DNA from: Streptomyces sulphureus DSM 40104
GTDB taxonomy: Bacteria > Actinomycetota > Actinomycetes > Streptomycetales > Streptomycetaceae
Assembly: GCF_000381025.1 (NCBI RefSeq)
Contig: NZ_KB905815.1
Location: 826,775-890,774 of the forward strand
Length of the DNA: 64,000 nt
Direction: 5' to 3'
A model generated the notes under the pieces. It worked only from the letters and a program-made list of their open reading frames with translations. It had not been told where the DNA came from and did not search any database. Position numbers and translations under genes: made by a program. Each line of letters opens with the position of its first letter. The first letter of the stretch is position 1. This document shows, one piece after another, positions 11,349 to 20,693 of the stretch.

Positions 11349-12677
11349 TCACCAGCCGACGCGCTCCAGAATGCGCGCGGCGGCGGCCGGCGAGTCCACG
11401 AGCGGATGGAGGCCGAGCGCACGCAGTGCGAGCTGCCGCGACGACGTCAACGCAGCCTCGACGGTGGCGAGTTCGACCTCCTTGACCTGCGCGACGAGCC
11501 CCTGCTGAGCCCCGTCGAGCGTCGCGGCCCCCAGCGGGCGAGGACCGTCCGCACCGACCTCGCAGACGGTCTCGACGATCGCCCCGTCCGCGAGCGCGGG
11601 CACCGCACCGCGGTTGGGCACGTTGAGCACCAGCCGCGCCGGCCGCCCGCCGGAGAGAGCGCGCATCAGCGCCATGGCCACCGCGTCGTACCCGCCGCCT
11701 TCGAGGTCGCAGGTGTCGCGTTGCCAACCGCCGCCCGCGGCACGGCTGTCGGCGAGGTAGGTCTCCTCGCGCTGCTGCCGCGTCGCCTCCCACCGGCGGA
11801 GCGCCTCGTGCGGTGGGGCGTCCGCGGCGCCGTCGAAGAACTCGCCCTGCTGGCGCCTGAGGAACTCGCCGCGGGTCTCCCCTGCGGTCTGCACCGAACG
11901 GAGCGTCTCGCGGCGGAAGTAGTAGTAGTGGAGGTACTCGTTGGGCAGCGCGCCGAGGGCCGCGAGCCACTGGGCACCGAAGAGCCTGCCCTCCTCGAAG
12001 GAGGCCAGCGCCGCGGGGTCGGAGAGCAGCGTGGGAAGCAGCTCACCGCGCTCCGGATCGCGCAACGAGCCCAGCCAGCCGAGGTGGTTGAGGCCGGTGT
12101 ACGCGTACTCGACGCCGTCCGGGTCCGCGCCGACCGCCCGTGCGGCGCGGCGCACAAGGCCGACGGGCGAGTCGCAGATGCCGATCACCCGCTCCCCCAG
12201 CACGCGCGCCATCGCCTCGGTGACGATCCCGGCCGGGTTGGTGAAATTGATGACCCACGCCCCCGGCGCCACCGCACGCACCCGCTCCGCGATCCCGACC
12301 GCGACCGGCACCGTCCGCAGCCCGTAGAGCACGCCGCCGGCGCCCACCGTCTCCTGCCCGAGCACCCCTTCGGCGAGCGGCACCCGCTCGTCCTGCACCC
12401 GCCCCTCGGTGCCGCCGACGCGGATCGCGGAGAAGACGAAGTCCGCGCCGCGCAGCGCGCCGTCCAACTCCCGCTCCACCCGCACCGCAGGCGTCTCGGG
12501 GACCCCCTCGGCCTGCGCGGCGAGGATCGACTCGACGACACCGAGGCGCGCCGAGTCGGTGTCGTACAGCACGAGTTCGGTGATCCGGGGCGCCGCTCCC
12601 GAGCGCGCGTCGGCGAGCAGCGCCGCGTGGACCAGCGGGACGCGGAAGCCGCCCCCGCCGAGAATCGTCAACCTCAC
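11349..12677 (-). CDS. GH4 family glycosidase, probable 6-phospho-beta-glucosidase
   Basis: Hydrolyses 6-phosphorylated glucosides by an NAD- and metal-dependent oxidation-elimination mechanism. 442 residues from the GTG at 12677 (MRLTILGGGGFRVPLVH). The NAD-binding loop GGGGFRVP is at 7-14, TNPAG at 146-150, the metal Cys in GICDS (Cys168), and the metal His in GLNHLGW (His198). GLNHLGW is characteristic of the 6-phospho-beta-glucosidase branch. The gene is divergent from a PfkB kinase with about 150 bp between. A partner PTS or kinase must supply the phosphorylated substrate. I saw no PTS gene here. Confidence 0.85.
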   Translation of the reverse strand: MRLTILGGGGFRVPLVHAALLADARSGAAPRITELVLYDTDSARLGVVESILAAQAEGVPETPAVRVERELDGALRGADFVFSAIRVGGTEGRVQDERVPLAEGVLGQETVGAGGVLYGLRTVPVAVGIAERVRAVAPGAWVINFTNPAGIVTEAMARVLGERVIGICDSPVGLVRRAARAVGADPDGVEYAYTGLNHLGWLGSLRDPERGELLPTLLSDPAALASFEEGRLFGAQWLAALGALPNEYLHYYYFRRETLRSVQTAGETRGEFLRRQQGEFFDGAADAPPHEALRRWEATRQQREETYLADSRAAGGGWQRDTCDLEGGGYDAVAMALMRALSGGRPARLVLNVPNRGAVPALADGAIVETVCEVGADGPRPLGAATLDGAQQGLVAQVKEVELATVEAALTSSRQLALRALGLHPLVDSPAAAARILERVGW

Positions 12678-12830
12678 GGGCGCGAACGTACCACCGCGCG
12701 GGGGCGTATCCCGGGCCGCGCCGGTTACGTTGGGCAGGACGGCCGCCCCGCGAGGGCGGTCCGGCGTACCCTCGGCGTCCCGCGCCCCGCGCGGGCACAC
12801 CAAGGCGAGACGGAGAGCGAGGCGGGCACG

Positions 12831-14003
12831 GTGAGCACCCCGGCAGCAGGCGGCGAGACGACGCTGCGGAGCACGCTCCGCGCGGCACCCCAGCGCGGCC
12901 CCGAACGCTGCCGCGGCTTCGATCCGCTCGCCGCCGTGCGCGACGAGTCGGCCCCCGCCTGGGACGTCTACGTCACCGGCACCGTCTTCCTCGACATCGT
13001 CTTCACGGGGCTGGACTCGGCGCCCGTCTGCGGCACCGAGTCCTGGGCGCGCGGCATGGGTTCGAGCCCGGGCGGCATCGCCAACATGGCGACCGCGCTC
13101 GCCCGCCTCGGCCTGCGCACCTCCCTCGCCGCCGCCTTCGGCGACGACATGTACGGCGACCACTGCCGCGACGTCCTGGAACACAGCGAGGGCATCGACC
13201 TCGCCCTCTCGCACACCGTCCCCGGCTGGCACTCCCCCGTGACCGTCTCCATGGCGTACGACGGCGAGCGGACGATGGTCTCGCACGGCCACGAGGCCCC
13301 CGCGAAGGAGGCGAGCGCCTACGACCCGGACGCGCCCCCGTGCCCGCCCCCGGCGCGCGCCTGCGTCGCCTCGCTGGTCCCCGGGCGCCCGCAGGAGTGG
13401 ATCGCGACAGCCGCCCGCTCGGGCAGCCTCGTCTTCGCCGACGTCGGCTGGGACGAGACCGGCGCCTGGAGCCTGCGCGCCCTCGCGGACCTGGAGCACT
13501 GCGAGGCGTTCCTCCCCAACGCCGCCGAGGCCGTCCGCTACACGGGCAAGGACGACCCGCGCGCGGCGGCGCACGCCCTCTCCGAGTACGTACCGCTCGC
13601 GGTCGTCACGCTCGGCAGGGAGGGCGCCTACGCCGTCGACGGGCGCACGGGCGAGTCGGCCGACGTGCCGGGCGTCGACGTGGAGGCGCTCGACACCACG
13701 GGCGCGGGGGACGTCTTCGTCGCCGGGTTCGTCACGGGCAGCCTCGCCGGCTGGCCGCTGCGCGACCGCCTCGCCTTCGCCGCGCTGACGTCGGCGCTCT
13801 CCGTCCAGGAGTTCGGCGGCTCCCTCTCGGCCCCTGGCTGGCCGGAGATCGCCGCCTGGTGGCGCCGCCGCCGCACCGAGTGCGACAAGACCGACCTCGG
13901 CCGGCACCGCTTCCTCGACGCGGTGCTCACCGCCGGCGCACCCGCGCGCCCGCTTCGGCGGGCGGTGCCGACGCTGGGTCTCCGCGGCGGGGACGAGGGA
14001 TGA
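12831..14003 (+). CDS. PfkB-family carbohydrate kinase
   Basis: ATP-dependent sugar or nucleoside kinase, 390 residues from the GTG at 12831. The body starts near residue 44 with DVYVTGTVFLDIVF. The substrate region has GSSPGGIANMATALARLG (78-95) and the anion-hole/catalytic motif DTTGAGDVF is at 288-296 (Asp294 as base). The substrate cannot be read from sequence. The C-terminal tail beyond about 340 is Arg-rich and unlike the family core. Divergence from the GH4 gene suggests joint use of a plant-derived sugar. Confidence 0.85.
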   Translation: MSTPAAGGETTLRSTLRAAPQRGPERCRGFDPLAAVRDESAPAWDVYVTGTVFLDIVFTGLDSAPVCGTESWARGMGSSPGGIANMATALARLGLRTSLAAAFGDDMYGDHCRDVLEHSEGIDLALSHTVPGWHSPVTVSMAYDGERTMVSHGHEAPAKEASAYDPDAPPCPPPARACVASLVPGRPQEWIATAARSGSLVFADVGWDETGAWSLRALADLEHCEAFLPNAAEAVRYTGKDDPRAAAHALSEYVPLAVVTLGREGAYAVDGRTGESADVPGVDVEALDTTGAGDVFVAGFVTGSLAGWPLRDRLAFAALTSALSVQEFGGSLSAPGWPEIAAWWRRRRTECDKTDLGRHRFLDAVLTAGAPARPLRRAVPTLGLRGGDEG

Positions 14004-14177
14004 GGGTGTCTCCGGCAGCCGCGCCTCCCGTGACCGGTACGACCGGAGCCGCGGGATGTGGAAATGCCTTTCTTGCCGTGTCGGCACGCGGCGTACCCTT
14101 GGTGGCCGAGAGTTCGACCGGCCGGTCGCGCGACAGCCGCAGGACAAGAGAGGGATGAGCTGGCCCCCGGGCCGCCC

Positions 14178-15299
14178 ATGACACAGACATCACCCAGGCA
14201 AGCAGGGTCCGAGCAGGCGAGGGCCCACTTCACCGTGCCGCCCAAGCACCCGATGGTAAGCGTGCTCGGCTCAGGTGACGCACTGCTCCGCGTGATCGAG
14301 GACGCGTTCCCCGCCACCGATATCCACGTCCGCGGAAACGAGATCACGGCCACGGGCGACCCGGACGAAGTCGCCCTCGTCCAGCGCCTCTTCGACGAGA
14401 TGATGCTCGTCCTGCGCACGGGCCAGCCGATGACCGAGGACGCCGTGGAACGCTCGATCGCGATGCTCCGCGGCGGCAAAGACGGCGAAGCGCCGGCGGA
14501 GGAGTCCCCCGCCGAGGTGCTCACCCAGAACATCCTCTCCAGCCGCGGCCGCACCATCCGCCCGAAGACGCTCAATCAGAAGCGGTACGTCGACGCCATC
14601 GACACGCACACGGTCGTCTTCGGCATCGGCCCCGCCGGCACGGGCAAGACCTACCTCGCCATGGCGAAGGCCGTGCAGGCTCTCCAGTCGAAGCAGGTCA
14701 CGCGGATCATCCTCACCCGCCCCGCGGTCGAGGCCGGCGAGCGCCTCGGCTTCCTTCCCGGCACCCTCTACGAGAAGATCGACCCGTACCTGCGCCCCCT
14801 GTACGACGCGCTCCACGACATGCTCGACCCGGATTCCATCCCCCGCCTGATGGCCGCCGGCACGATCGAGGTGGCGCCGCTCGCGTACATGCGCGGTCGC
14901 ACCCTCAATGACGCGTTCATCATTCTCGACGAGGCGCAGAACACCAACCCCGAGCAGATGAAGATGTTCCTCACCCGCCTCGGGTTCGACTCCAAGATCG
15001 TCGTCACCGGCGACGTCACCCAGGTCGACCTCCCCGGCGGCACCAAGAGCGGCCTCCGCCAGGTGCAGGAGATCCTCGGCAACGTCGAGGGTGTCCACTT
15101 CTCCGAACTCTCCAGCACCGACGTGGTCCGCCACAAGCTCGTCGGCCGGATTGTCGACGCCTACGACCGCTACGACCACCGCGCCGAGGAGGCCCGCCGC
15201 AGCGAGCCGGCCGAGCACCCGGGCGAGCATCCGCCCGCCGGGCCCGCGCGCGGCAGCGGCGGCTCCGGTTCGGGCAAGGGACAGAGGAAGCAGCCGTAA
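14178..15299 (+). CDS. phoH: PhoH-like ATPase
   Basis: P-loop NTPase of the PhoH family, linked to RNA metabolism and usually adjacent to ybeY. 373 residues from the ATG at 14178 (MTQTSPRQ). Walker A GPAGTGKT is at 151-158 and Walker [10 protein letters not shown] at 247-255. The N-terminal 120 residues ([21 protein letters not shown]) are KH-like. A Gly/Ser/Pro-rich tail ends the protein. ybeY starts 5 bp after the stop, so they are cotranscribed. In-frame upstream starts exist (14058) but give an atypical N-terminus. Confidence 0.92.
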   Translation: MTQTSPRQAGSEQARAHFTVPPKHPMVSVLGSGDALLRVIEDAFPATDIHVRGNEITATGDPDEVALVQRLFDEMMLVLRTGQPMTEDAVERSIAMLRGGKDGEAPAEESPAEVLTQNILSSRGRTIRPKTLNQKRYVDAIDTHTVVFGIGPAGTGKTYLAMAKAVQALQSKQVTRIILTRPAVEAGERLGFLPGTLYEKIDPYLRPLYDALHDMLDPDSIPRLMAAGTIEVAPLAYMRGRTLNDAFIILDEAQNTNPEQMKMFLTRLGFDSKIVVTGDVTQVDLPGGTKSGLRQVQEILGNVEGVHFSELSSTDVVRHKLVGRIVDAYDRYDHRAEEARRSEPAEHPGEHPPAGPARGSGGSGSGKGQRKQP

Positions 15300-15304
15300 A
15301 GCCC

Positions 15305-15805
15305 ATGTCGATCGACGTCAACAACGAGTCCGGCACCGCCGTCGACGAGCAGGCGCTCCTCGACCTCACCCGCTACGCGCTCGCCCGGATGCGCATCCAC
15401 CCCCTCTCCGAGCTCTCGGTGATCGTCGTGGACGCGGCCGCGATGGAGCAGCTCCACCTCCAGTGGATGGACCTCCCTGGGCCGACCGACGTGATGTCCT
15501 TCCCCATGGACGAACTCCGCCCGCCCACACGGGACGAGGAGGACCCGCCGCAGGGCCTCCTCGGGGACATCGTCCTCTGCCCCGAGGTCGCCGAGCGGCA
15601 GGGCGCCGAGGCGCCCACCGGCCACTCGATGGACGAGGAACTCCAACTCCTCACCGTCCACGGGGTGTTGCACCTCCTCGGGTACGACCACGAGGAGCCC
15701 GCCGAGCAGGCCGAGATGTTCGGCCTCCAAGCCGCGATCGTCGACGGCTGGCGTGCCGAGCAGGGCCTCACGGGCCCCTCCCCCGCGCCGACCACGACCT
15801 CGTGA
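15305..15805 (+). CDS. ybeY: rRNA maturation endoribonuclease YbeY
   Basis: Metal-dependent RNase needed for 16S rRNA 3'-end maturation and ribosome quality control. 166 residues with the zinc motif [11 protein letters not shown] (His119, His123, His129) and the preceding [10 protein letters not shown] and [12 protein letters not shown] strands. It lies between phoH and the CBS-domain gene. Its stop overlaps the next GTG start (GTGA), which indicates translational coupling. Confidence 0.95.
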   Translation: MSIDVNNESGTAVDEQALLDLTRYALARMRIHPLSELSVIVVDAAAMEQLHLQWMDLPGPTDVMSFPMDELRPPTRDEEDPPQGLLGDIVLCPEVAERQGAEAPTGHSMDEELQLLTVHGVLHLLGYDHEEPAEQAEMFGLQAAIVDGWRAEQGLTGPSPAPTTTS

Positions 15806-17142
15806 GCGCCTCCGTGCTCGCGGCGGCGGTCCTCCTGGTGATCGTCGCCTGGCTCGCCGCCTGCGCCGAGGCAGGGCTGGCGCGGACCACAGGCTTCCGC
15901 GCCGACGAGGCCGTCCGGCAGGGCCGCGGCGGCAGCGAGCGCCTCGCCGCCGTCGCCGCCGACCCCGTGCGCTACCTCAACCTCGCGCTGCTCCTCCGCG
16001 TCGCCTGCGAGACGGCGGCGTGCGCCGTGGTGACCTACGGCTGCCTCCAGTACTTCGAGGAGAGCTGGCAGGCGCTCACCGTCGCCATCGTGGTGATGCT
16101 CCTCGTCTCGTACGTCGCCATCGGGGTCTCGCCCCGCACCATCGGCCGCCAGCACCCGCTCGGCACCGCCACCCTCGCCTCCTACGTACTGCTGCCGCTC
16201 GCCCGCATCCTCGGCCCGCTGACGCAACTGCTGATCCTCCTCGGCAACGCCTTCACCCCCGGAAAAGGCTTCCGCCAGGGCCCGTTCGCGAGCGAGGCCG
16301 AGCTGCGCGCCATGGTCGACCTCGCCGAGCAGGAGTCGCTGATCGAGGCGGACGAGCGGAAGATGGTGCACTCCGTCTTCCAGCTCGGCGACACCCTGGT
16401 GCGCGAGGTGATGGTGCCGCGTACGGACCTCGTCACCATCGAGCGGTTCAAGTCGATCAGGCAGGCGCTGACGCTGGCGCTGCGCTCGGGGTTCTCGCGC
16501 ATCCCCGTCGTCGGCGAGAACGAGGACGACGTCCTCGGCGTCGTCTACCTCAAGGACCTCTCGCGCCGGGTCCACATCAACCGGGACTCCGAGTCGGAGC
16601 AGGTCTCCACCGTCATGCGCCCCGCGACCTTCGTTCCCGACACGAAGAACGCGGGCGAGCTCCTCCGCGAGATGCAGCGGGACCGCACCCATGTCGCGGT
16701 CGTCGTCGACGAGTACGGCGGCACCGCGGGCGTCGTCACGATCGAGGACATCCTGGAGGAGATCGTCGGCGAGATCACCGACGAGTACGACCGGGAGCTG
16801 CCTCCCGTCGAGGACCTCGGCGACGGCAGCCACCGCGTCACGGCCCGCCTCGACATCGGCGATCTGGAAGAGCTCTACGGCCTCACCGGTCTCGACACCG
16901 AGGACGTGGAGACCGTCGGCGGGCTACTGGCAAAGGAGTTGGGGCGCGTGCCGATCGCCGGGGCCGGCACCGTCGTCGACGTCTCGGAGGACCGCTCGGA
17001 CCCGGAGCTGACGGGGCTCCGCCTGACGGCCGAGTCGCCCGCGGGACGCCGCAACCGGATCATGACGGTCCTCGTCGAACCGGTGCGGGAGGCCGAGCCG
17101 GCCGTCCTCGACCAAGGTGCCGACACGGAGCACCCCGCCTGA
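15802..17142 (+). CDS. CorC/HlyC-type membrane protein with CBS domains
   Basis: 446 residues from the GTG overlapping the ybeY stop. The N-terminal DUF21 region has about four membrane segments (roughly residues 1-160). Two CBS repeats follow (about 200-320, with [15 protein letters not shown] and [16 protein letters not shown]). A C-terminal CorC_HlyC domain occupies about 345-430. Members are cation (often Mg2+/Co2+) transport-associated proteins. The hemolysin label often applied to them is not informative. Part of the phoH-ybeY-era block. Confidence 0.9.
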   Translation: MSASVLAAAVLLVIVAWLAACAEAGLARTTGFRADEAVRQGRGGSERLAAVAADPVRYLNLALLLRVACETAACAVVTYGCLQYFEESWQALTVAIVVMLLVSYVAIGVSPRTIGRQHPLGTATLASYVLLPLARILGPLTQLLILLGNAFTPGKGFRQGPFASEAELRAMVDLAEQESLIEADERKMVHSVFQLGDTLVREVMVPRTDLVTIERFKSIRQALTLALRSGFSRIPVVGENEDDVLGVVYLKDLSRRVHINRDSESEQVSTVMRPATFVPDTKNAGELLREMQRDRTHVAVVVDEYGGTAGVVTIEDILEEIVGEITDEYDRELPPVEDLGDGSHRVTARLDIGDLEELYGLTGLDTEDVETVGGLLAKELGRVPIAGAGTVVDVSEDRSDPELTGLRLTAESPAGRRNRIMTVLVEPVREAEPAVLDQGADTEHPA

Positions 17143-17212
17143 CGCTCTCCCGCCGACGGGTCCGCGGCCCCGGACAGCCGGCGGGCGGAAGCCGGCGCAT
17201 ATGCTCGTCCCC

Positions 17213-17563
17213 ATGAGCGAGCAGGAGCTGGACGCCGAAGACCGCAAGATCGTCACCCTCGCCCGCAGCACCCGGGCGCGCAACGGCGTGCCCGAGGGCG
17301 CGGCCGTCCGCGACGAGACGGGACGCACCTACGTCGCGGGGACGGTCGCCCTCCCCTCGCTCCAACTCTCCGCCCTCCGCACCGCGGTGGCGACGGCGGT
17401 CGCTTCGGGCGCCGAGTCCCTGGAGGCCGCCGCGGTCGTGACCGAGGCCGTCGAGCCGCACCCCGACGACCTCGCCGCCGTCCGCGACCTCGGCGGCGCC
17501 GCGACCCCCGTCCTGCTCGCGGGGCCCGACGGGCAGCTCCGCACCTCGGTGACCGCCGGCTGA
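17213..17563 (+). CDS. Cytidine deaminase-like protein lacking zinc-ligand motifs
   Basis: 116 residues from the ATG at 17213 (MSEQELDAEDRK). A TATGCT -10-like box (17200-17205) ends 7 nt before it, suggesting a leaderless mRNA. An ATG at 17201 is an alternative. The order of elements (ARNGVPEGAAVRDETGRTYV, ALPSLQLSALRTAVATAV, then a loop and VLLAGPDGQL) follows small cytidine deaminases. The HAE position reads LQLSALRTA and no PCxxC motif is present, so catalytic zinc cannot be bound as usual. It is probably a structural or regulatory relative. Confidence 0.65.
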   Translation: MSEQELDAEDRKIVTLARSTRARNGVPEGAAVRDETGRTYVAGTVALPSLQLSALRTAVATAVASGAESLEAAAVVTEAVEPHPDDLAAVRDLGGAATPVLLAGPDGQLRTSVTAG

Positions 17564-17624
17564 GGCGAAGGGCAGCCGCCGCCCGCGGTCCGGGCACCCG
17601 CGACGATCAGCGACAATGGGGCAC

Positions 17625-18584
17625 ATGAACGCATCCTCCGTCGCCCCAGAGGCCGCAGGCGCCTCCGAGGCCCCGTACCGCTCGGGCTTCGCCTGCTTTG
17701 TCGGCCGCCCCAACGCGGGCAAGTCCACGCTGACCAACGCTCTGGTGGGCACGAAGGTCGCGATCACTTCCAACCGCCCGCAGACCACCAGGCACACCGT
17801 CCGCGGCATCGTCCACCGCGACGACGGCCAGCTCATCCTCGTGGACACCCCTGGCCTCCACAAGCCGCGGACCCTTCTCGGCGAGCGCCTCAACGACGTC
17901 GTCCGCACCACGTGGGCGGAGGTCGACACGATCGGCTTCTGCCTGCCGGCCGACCAGAAGATCGGCCCGGGCGACCGCTACATCGCGACGGAACTGGCGC
18001 AACTGAAGCGGACGCCGAAGGTCGCGGTCGTCACCAAGTCGGACCTCGTCGGCTCCGAGGCGCTCGCCGCGCAGCTCCTCGCCGTCGAGAAGCTCGGTCG
18101 GGAGCTCGGTATCGAGTGGGCGGAGATCGTCCCCGTCTCCGCTGCCGGCGGCGAGCAGGTGGAGCTTCTCGCACAGCTCCTCCTCCAGCTCCTCCCCGAG
18201 GGCCCGCCGCTCTACCCGGACGGCGACCTCACCGACGAGCCGGAGCAGGTGATGGTCGGCGAGCTGATCCGCGAGGCCGCGCTGGAGGGCGTACGGGACG
18301 AACTGCCGCACTCCATCGCCGTGGTGGTCGAGGAGATGGTCCCGCGCGAGGGGCGTCCGGACGACAGGCCGCTGCTCGACGTGCACGCCAACATCTACAT
18401 CGAGCGCCCCAGCCAGAAGGGGATCGTCATCGGCCCCAAAGGCAAGCGCCTCAAGGAGGTCGGCACCACTTCCCGGCAGCACATCGAGGCGCTGCTCGGC
18501 ACGCCCGTCTACCTCGATCTGCACGTCAAGGTCGCCAAGGACTGGCAGCGGGACCCGCGCCAGCTCCGTAAGCTCGGCTTCTGA
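17625..18584 (+). CDS. era: GTPase Era
   Basis: Ras-like GTPase with a KH domain that binds the 3' end of 16S rRNA during 30S assembly. 319 residues from the ATG at 17625. G1 GRPNAGKS is at 27-34, then RPQTTRHTVRGI (switch I), DTPGLHKP (G3) and TKSD (G4). The KH part includes IVIGPKGKRLKEVG. The -10-like GACAAT ends 7 nt before this ATG, which favours it over the ATG at 17616. Downstream of the deaminase-like gene by 61 bp. Confidence 0.95.
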   Translation: MNASSVAPEAAGASEAPYRSGFACFVGRPNAGKSTLTNALVGTKVAITSNRPQTTRHTVRGIVHRDDGQLILVDTPGLHKPRTLLGERLNDVVRTTWAEVDTIGFCLPADQKIGPGDRYIATELAQLKRTPKVAVVTKSDLVGSEALAAQLLAVEKLGRELGIEWAEIVPVSAAGGEQVELLAQLLLQLLPEGPPLYPDGDLTDEPEQVMVGELIREAALEGVRDELPHSIAVVVEEMVPREGRPDDRPLLDVHANIYIERPSQKGIVIGPKGKRLKEVGTTSRQHIEALLGTPVYLDLHVKVAKDWQRDPRQLRKLGF

Positions 18585-18625
18585 AACGAACGAACCCGCG
18601 CACGGGGCGAGTCGGGAGGACGACC

Positions 18626-19609
18626 TTGAGCGAGACGCCGATAACACTTGCACACGTCCAGGACGCCGCCGACCGGCTGGACGGCGCCGCGCACCGCACC
18701 CCCGTGCTCCGCTCCTCGCTGCTCGATGCGCTCACCGGCAGCGAAGTGCACCTGAAGGCCGAGAACTTCCAGCGCGTCGGCGCCTTCAAGTTCCGCGGCG
18801 CCTACAACGCGCTCGCGCAGCTCCCCGCCGAGCAGCTCGCACGCGGCGTAGCCGCCTACTCCTCCGGCAACCACGCGCAGGCGGTGGCGCTCGCAGCACG
18901 CGAGCTCGGCACCACCGCGCTCCTCGTGATGCCGGAGGACGCGCCGCCGACGAAGCTGGCGGCGACGGCGGCGTACGGCGCCGAGATCGTCACCTACGAC
19001 CGCTACACCGAGAGCCGCGAGGAGATCGGCGCGAAGCTCGCGGCCGAGCGCGGGCTCACCGTCATCCCGCCGTACGACTACGCGCCCACGATGGCGGGCC
19101 AGGGCACGGTCGCACTCGAACTGCTGGAGCAGGCCGAGGGGTTGGAGGCGCTGCTGATCCCGGTCGGCGGGGGCGGCCTCGCCGCCGGGTGCGCCACGGT
19201 GGCCGCGGCGCTCGCTCCGCAGATGAGCGTCGTCGGCGTGGAGCCGGCCGCGGGCGACGACACGGCGCGCTCGCTGCGCGAGGGCGCCCGCGTCTCGATC
19301 CCCGTGCCCCGGACGATCGCCGACGGGCAGGGCGCGACGACGCCGGGCGAGCTGACCTTCGCCGTCAACCGGCGTCTTCTCGCCGGCGTCGAGACGGTCG
19401 GCGAGGACGAGATCCGGGCCGCGATGCGGTTCGCCTTCGAGGTGCTGAAGATCGTGCTGGAGCCGAGCGGCGCCACGGCGCTCGCCGCGCTCCTCTCCGG
19501 CCGCGTCCGGTTGCCGCGGCGCACCGGCGTCGTGCTCTCGGGCGGCAACATCGGGCTCGACAGGTTCGCCGAGGTGATGGCGGACGCGCCCGCACTGCCG
19601 CTGCCGTAG
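18626..19609 (+). CDS. Threonine/serine dehydratase (PLP-dependent, fold type II)
   Basis: Deaminates threonine or serine to the 2-oxo acid. 327 residues from a TTG start with GGAGGAC upstream. The PLP lysine lies in VGAFKFRGAY (Lys55), the phosphate-binding loop is VGGGGLAAG (180-188) and SSGNHAQA binds substrate. There is no C-terminal ACT-like regulatory domain, so it is the short catabolic or serine-racemase-like type rather than the biosynthetic IlvA. Converges on the adenine deaminase gene across a strong hairpin. Confidence 0.87.
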   Translation: MSETPITLAHVQDAADRLDGAAHRTPVLRSSLLDALTGSEVHLKAENFQRVGAFKFRGAYNALAQLPAEQLARGVAAYSSGNHAQAVALAARELGTTALLVMPEDAPPTKLAATAAYGAEIVTYDRYTESREEIGAKLAAERGLTVIPPYDYAPTMAGQGTVALELLEQAEGLEALLIPVGGGGLAAGCATVAAALAPQMSVVGVEPAAGDDTARSLREGARVSIPVPRTIADGQGATTPGELTFAVNRRLLAGVETVGEDEIRAAMRFAFEVLKIVLEPSGATALAALLSGRVRLPRRTGVVLSGGNIGLDRFAEVMADAPALPLP

Positions 19610-19618
19610 CGGTACGGG

Positions 19619-19653
19619 CGCCCAACCCCGCCGCGTACGGGAGGGGTTGGGCG
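19619..19653. terminator. Bidirectional terminator hairpin
   Basis: An 11-bp perfect stem (CGCCCAACCCC with GGGGTTGGGCG) with a 13-nt loop fills the 50-bp gap between convergent stop codons. It can terminate both transcripts. Confidence 0.75.
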
Positions 19654-19659
19654 ACGGGC

Positions 19660-20673
19660 TCAGAACCGGAAGGCGTCCACCTCGGCGAGGTAGCGGGCCC
19701 GGCGCTCCTCGTCGTCGTCGAGGAAGGACGCGAGGAACGAGTTGCGCGCCAGCAGGCGGAGCTGCTCCTCGCCCAGGCCGAGCGCCTCGGCGCAGGCGGT
19801 GAAGTTGTCGGCCGCGTAGCCGCCGAAGTACGACGGGTCGTCGGAGTTGACGGTGGCGAGGAGCCCGGCGTCGAGCATCTGCGGGAGAGGGTGGTCGGCG
19901 AGGGTGTCGACGCCGCGGAGCCGGACGTTGGAGAGCGGGCAGACGGTGAGCGGGATCCGCTCCTCTGCGAGCCGCCGCACCAGCGCGGGGTCCTCCAGTG
20001 CGCGCCGCCCGTGGTCGATGCGCTCCACGCCGAGCTCGTCGAGCGCCTCCGCGACGTACGCGGCGGGGCCCTCCTCGCCCGCGTGCGCGACGCGGCGCAG
20101 GCCGAGTTCGGCGGCGCGGCGGTAGACGTCGCGGAAGGGGCCCGGCGGGTTGCCCGCCTCGGCCGAGTCGAGTCCGACGCCGGTGATGCGGTGCAGGTGG
20201 GGCTCGGCGGCCGTGAGCGTCTCGGCCGCGTCCTCGGGCGAGGAGTCGCGGAGGAAGCAGAGGATCAGCCGCGTCGAGATGCCGTACCGCTCCTCGGAGG
20301 TGTCGAGCGCGCGGCCGAGCCCCTCGATGACCGTGCCGATCGGGACTCCGCGCGAGGTGTGCGCCTGCGGGTCGAAGAAGATCTCCGCATGCCGCACGCC
20401 CTGTTCGGCCGAGCGCTCCAGGTACGCCTCGGCGAGGTCGGAGAAGTCCTGCTCGGTGCGGAGGACGTCCATGAGTGCGTAGTACAGCTCGAGGAAGGAG
20501 CCGAGGTCGGCGAAGTCGTACCGGCGGTGCAGCTCCTGGGGCGAGGAGTACGGCAGGGTGATGCCGTTCCGCTCGGCGAGGGCGAAGGCGGTGCCTGGTT
20601 CGAGGGTGCCCTCAATGTGGAGGTGGAGCTCCGCTTTGGGGAGGTGGCGGGCATCGGGTGGCGCTATGGGCAT
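19660..20673 (-). CDS. Adenine deaminase, ADE type (adenosine deaminase superfamily)
   Basis: Zinc amidohydrolase of 337 residues from the ATG at 20673. Zinc and catalytic motifs are KAELHLHIEGTLEP (His17, His19), VAHAGEEGP, RIDHGRRA and NSDDPSYFGGY. HLHIEGTLEP, the LYYALMDVLRTEQDF and HAEIFFDPQAHTSRG segments, and SDDPxYFGGY match adenine deaminases of the yeast Aah1 type more closely than true adenosine deaminases, which have NTDDP. I therefore expect adenine to hypoxanthine conversion in purine salvage. Automated annotation would probably say adenosine deaminase. Confidence 0.82.
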   Translation of the reverse strand: MPIAPPDARHLPKAELHLHIEGTLEPGTAFALAERNGITLPYSSPQELHRRYDFADLGSFLELYYALMDVLRTEQDFSDLAEAYLERSAEQGVRHAEIFFDPQAHTSRGVPIGTVIEGLGRALDTSEERYGISTRLILCFLRDSSPEDAAETLTAAEPHLHRITGVGLDSAEAGNPPGPFRDVYRRAAELGLRRVAHAGEEGPAAYVAEALDELGVERIDHGRRALEDPALVRRLAEERIPLTVCPLSNVRLRGVDTLADHPLPQMLDAGLLATVNSDDPSYFGGYAADNFTACAEALGLGEEQLRLLARNSFLASFLDDDEERRARYLAEVDAFRF

Positions 20674-20693
20674 CCCGGCATGATACGCCCGTA

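Noticed and set aside
11262..12830. Upstream extension of the PfkB kinase frame across the GH4 gene
   Set aside because: The extension runs antisense to the GH4 coding region and has unrelated composition; the kinase homology begins after 12831.
15802..17142. Hemolysin annotation for the CBS-domain membrane protein
   Set aside because: The DUF21-CBS-CorC_HlyC layout indicates a cation-related membrane protein. The hemolysin label is historical and not supported by the sequence.
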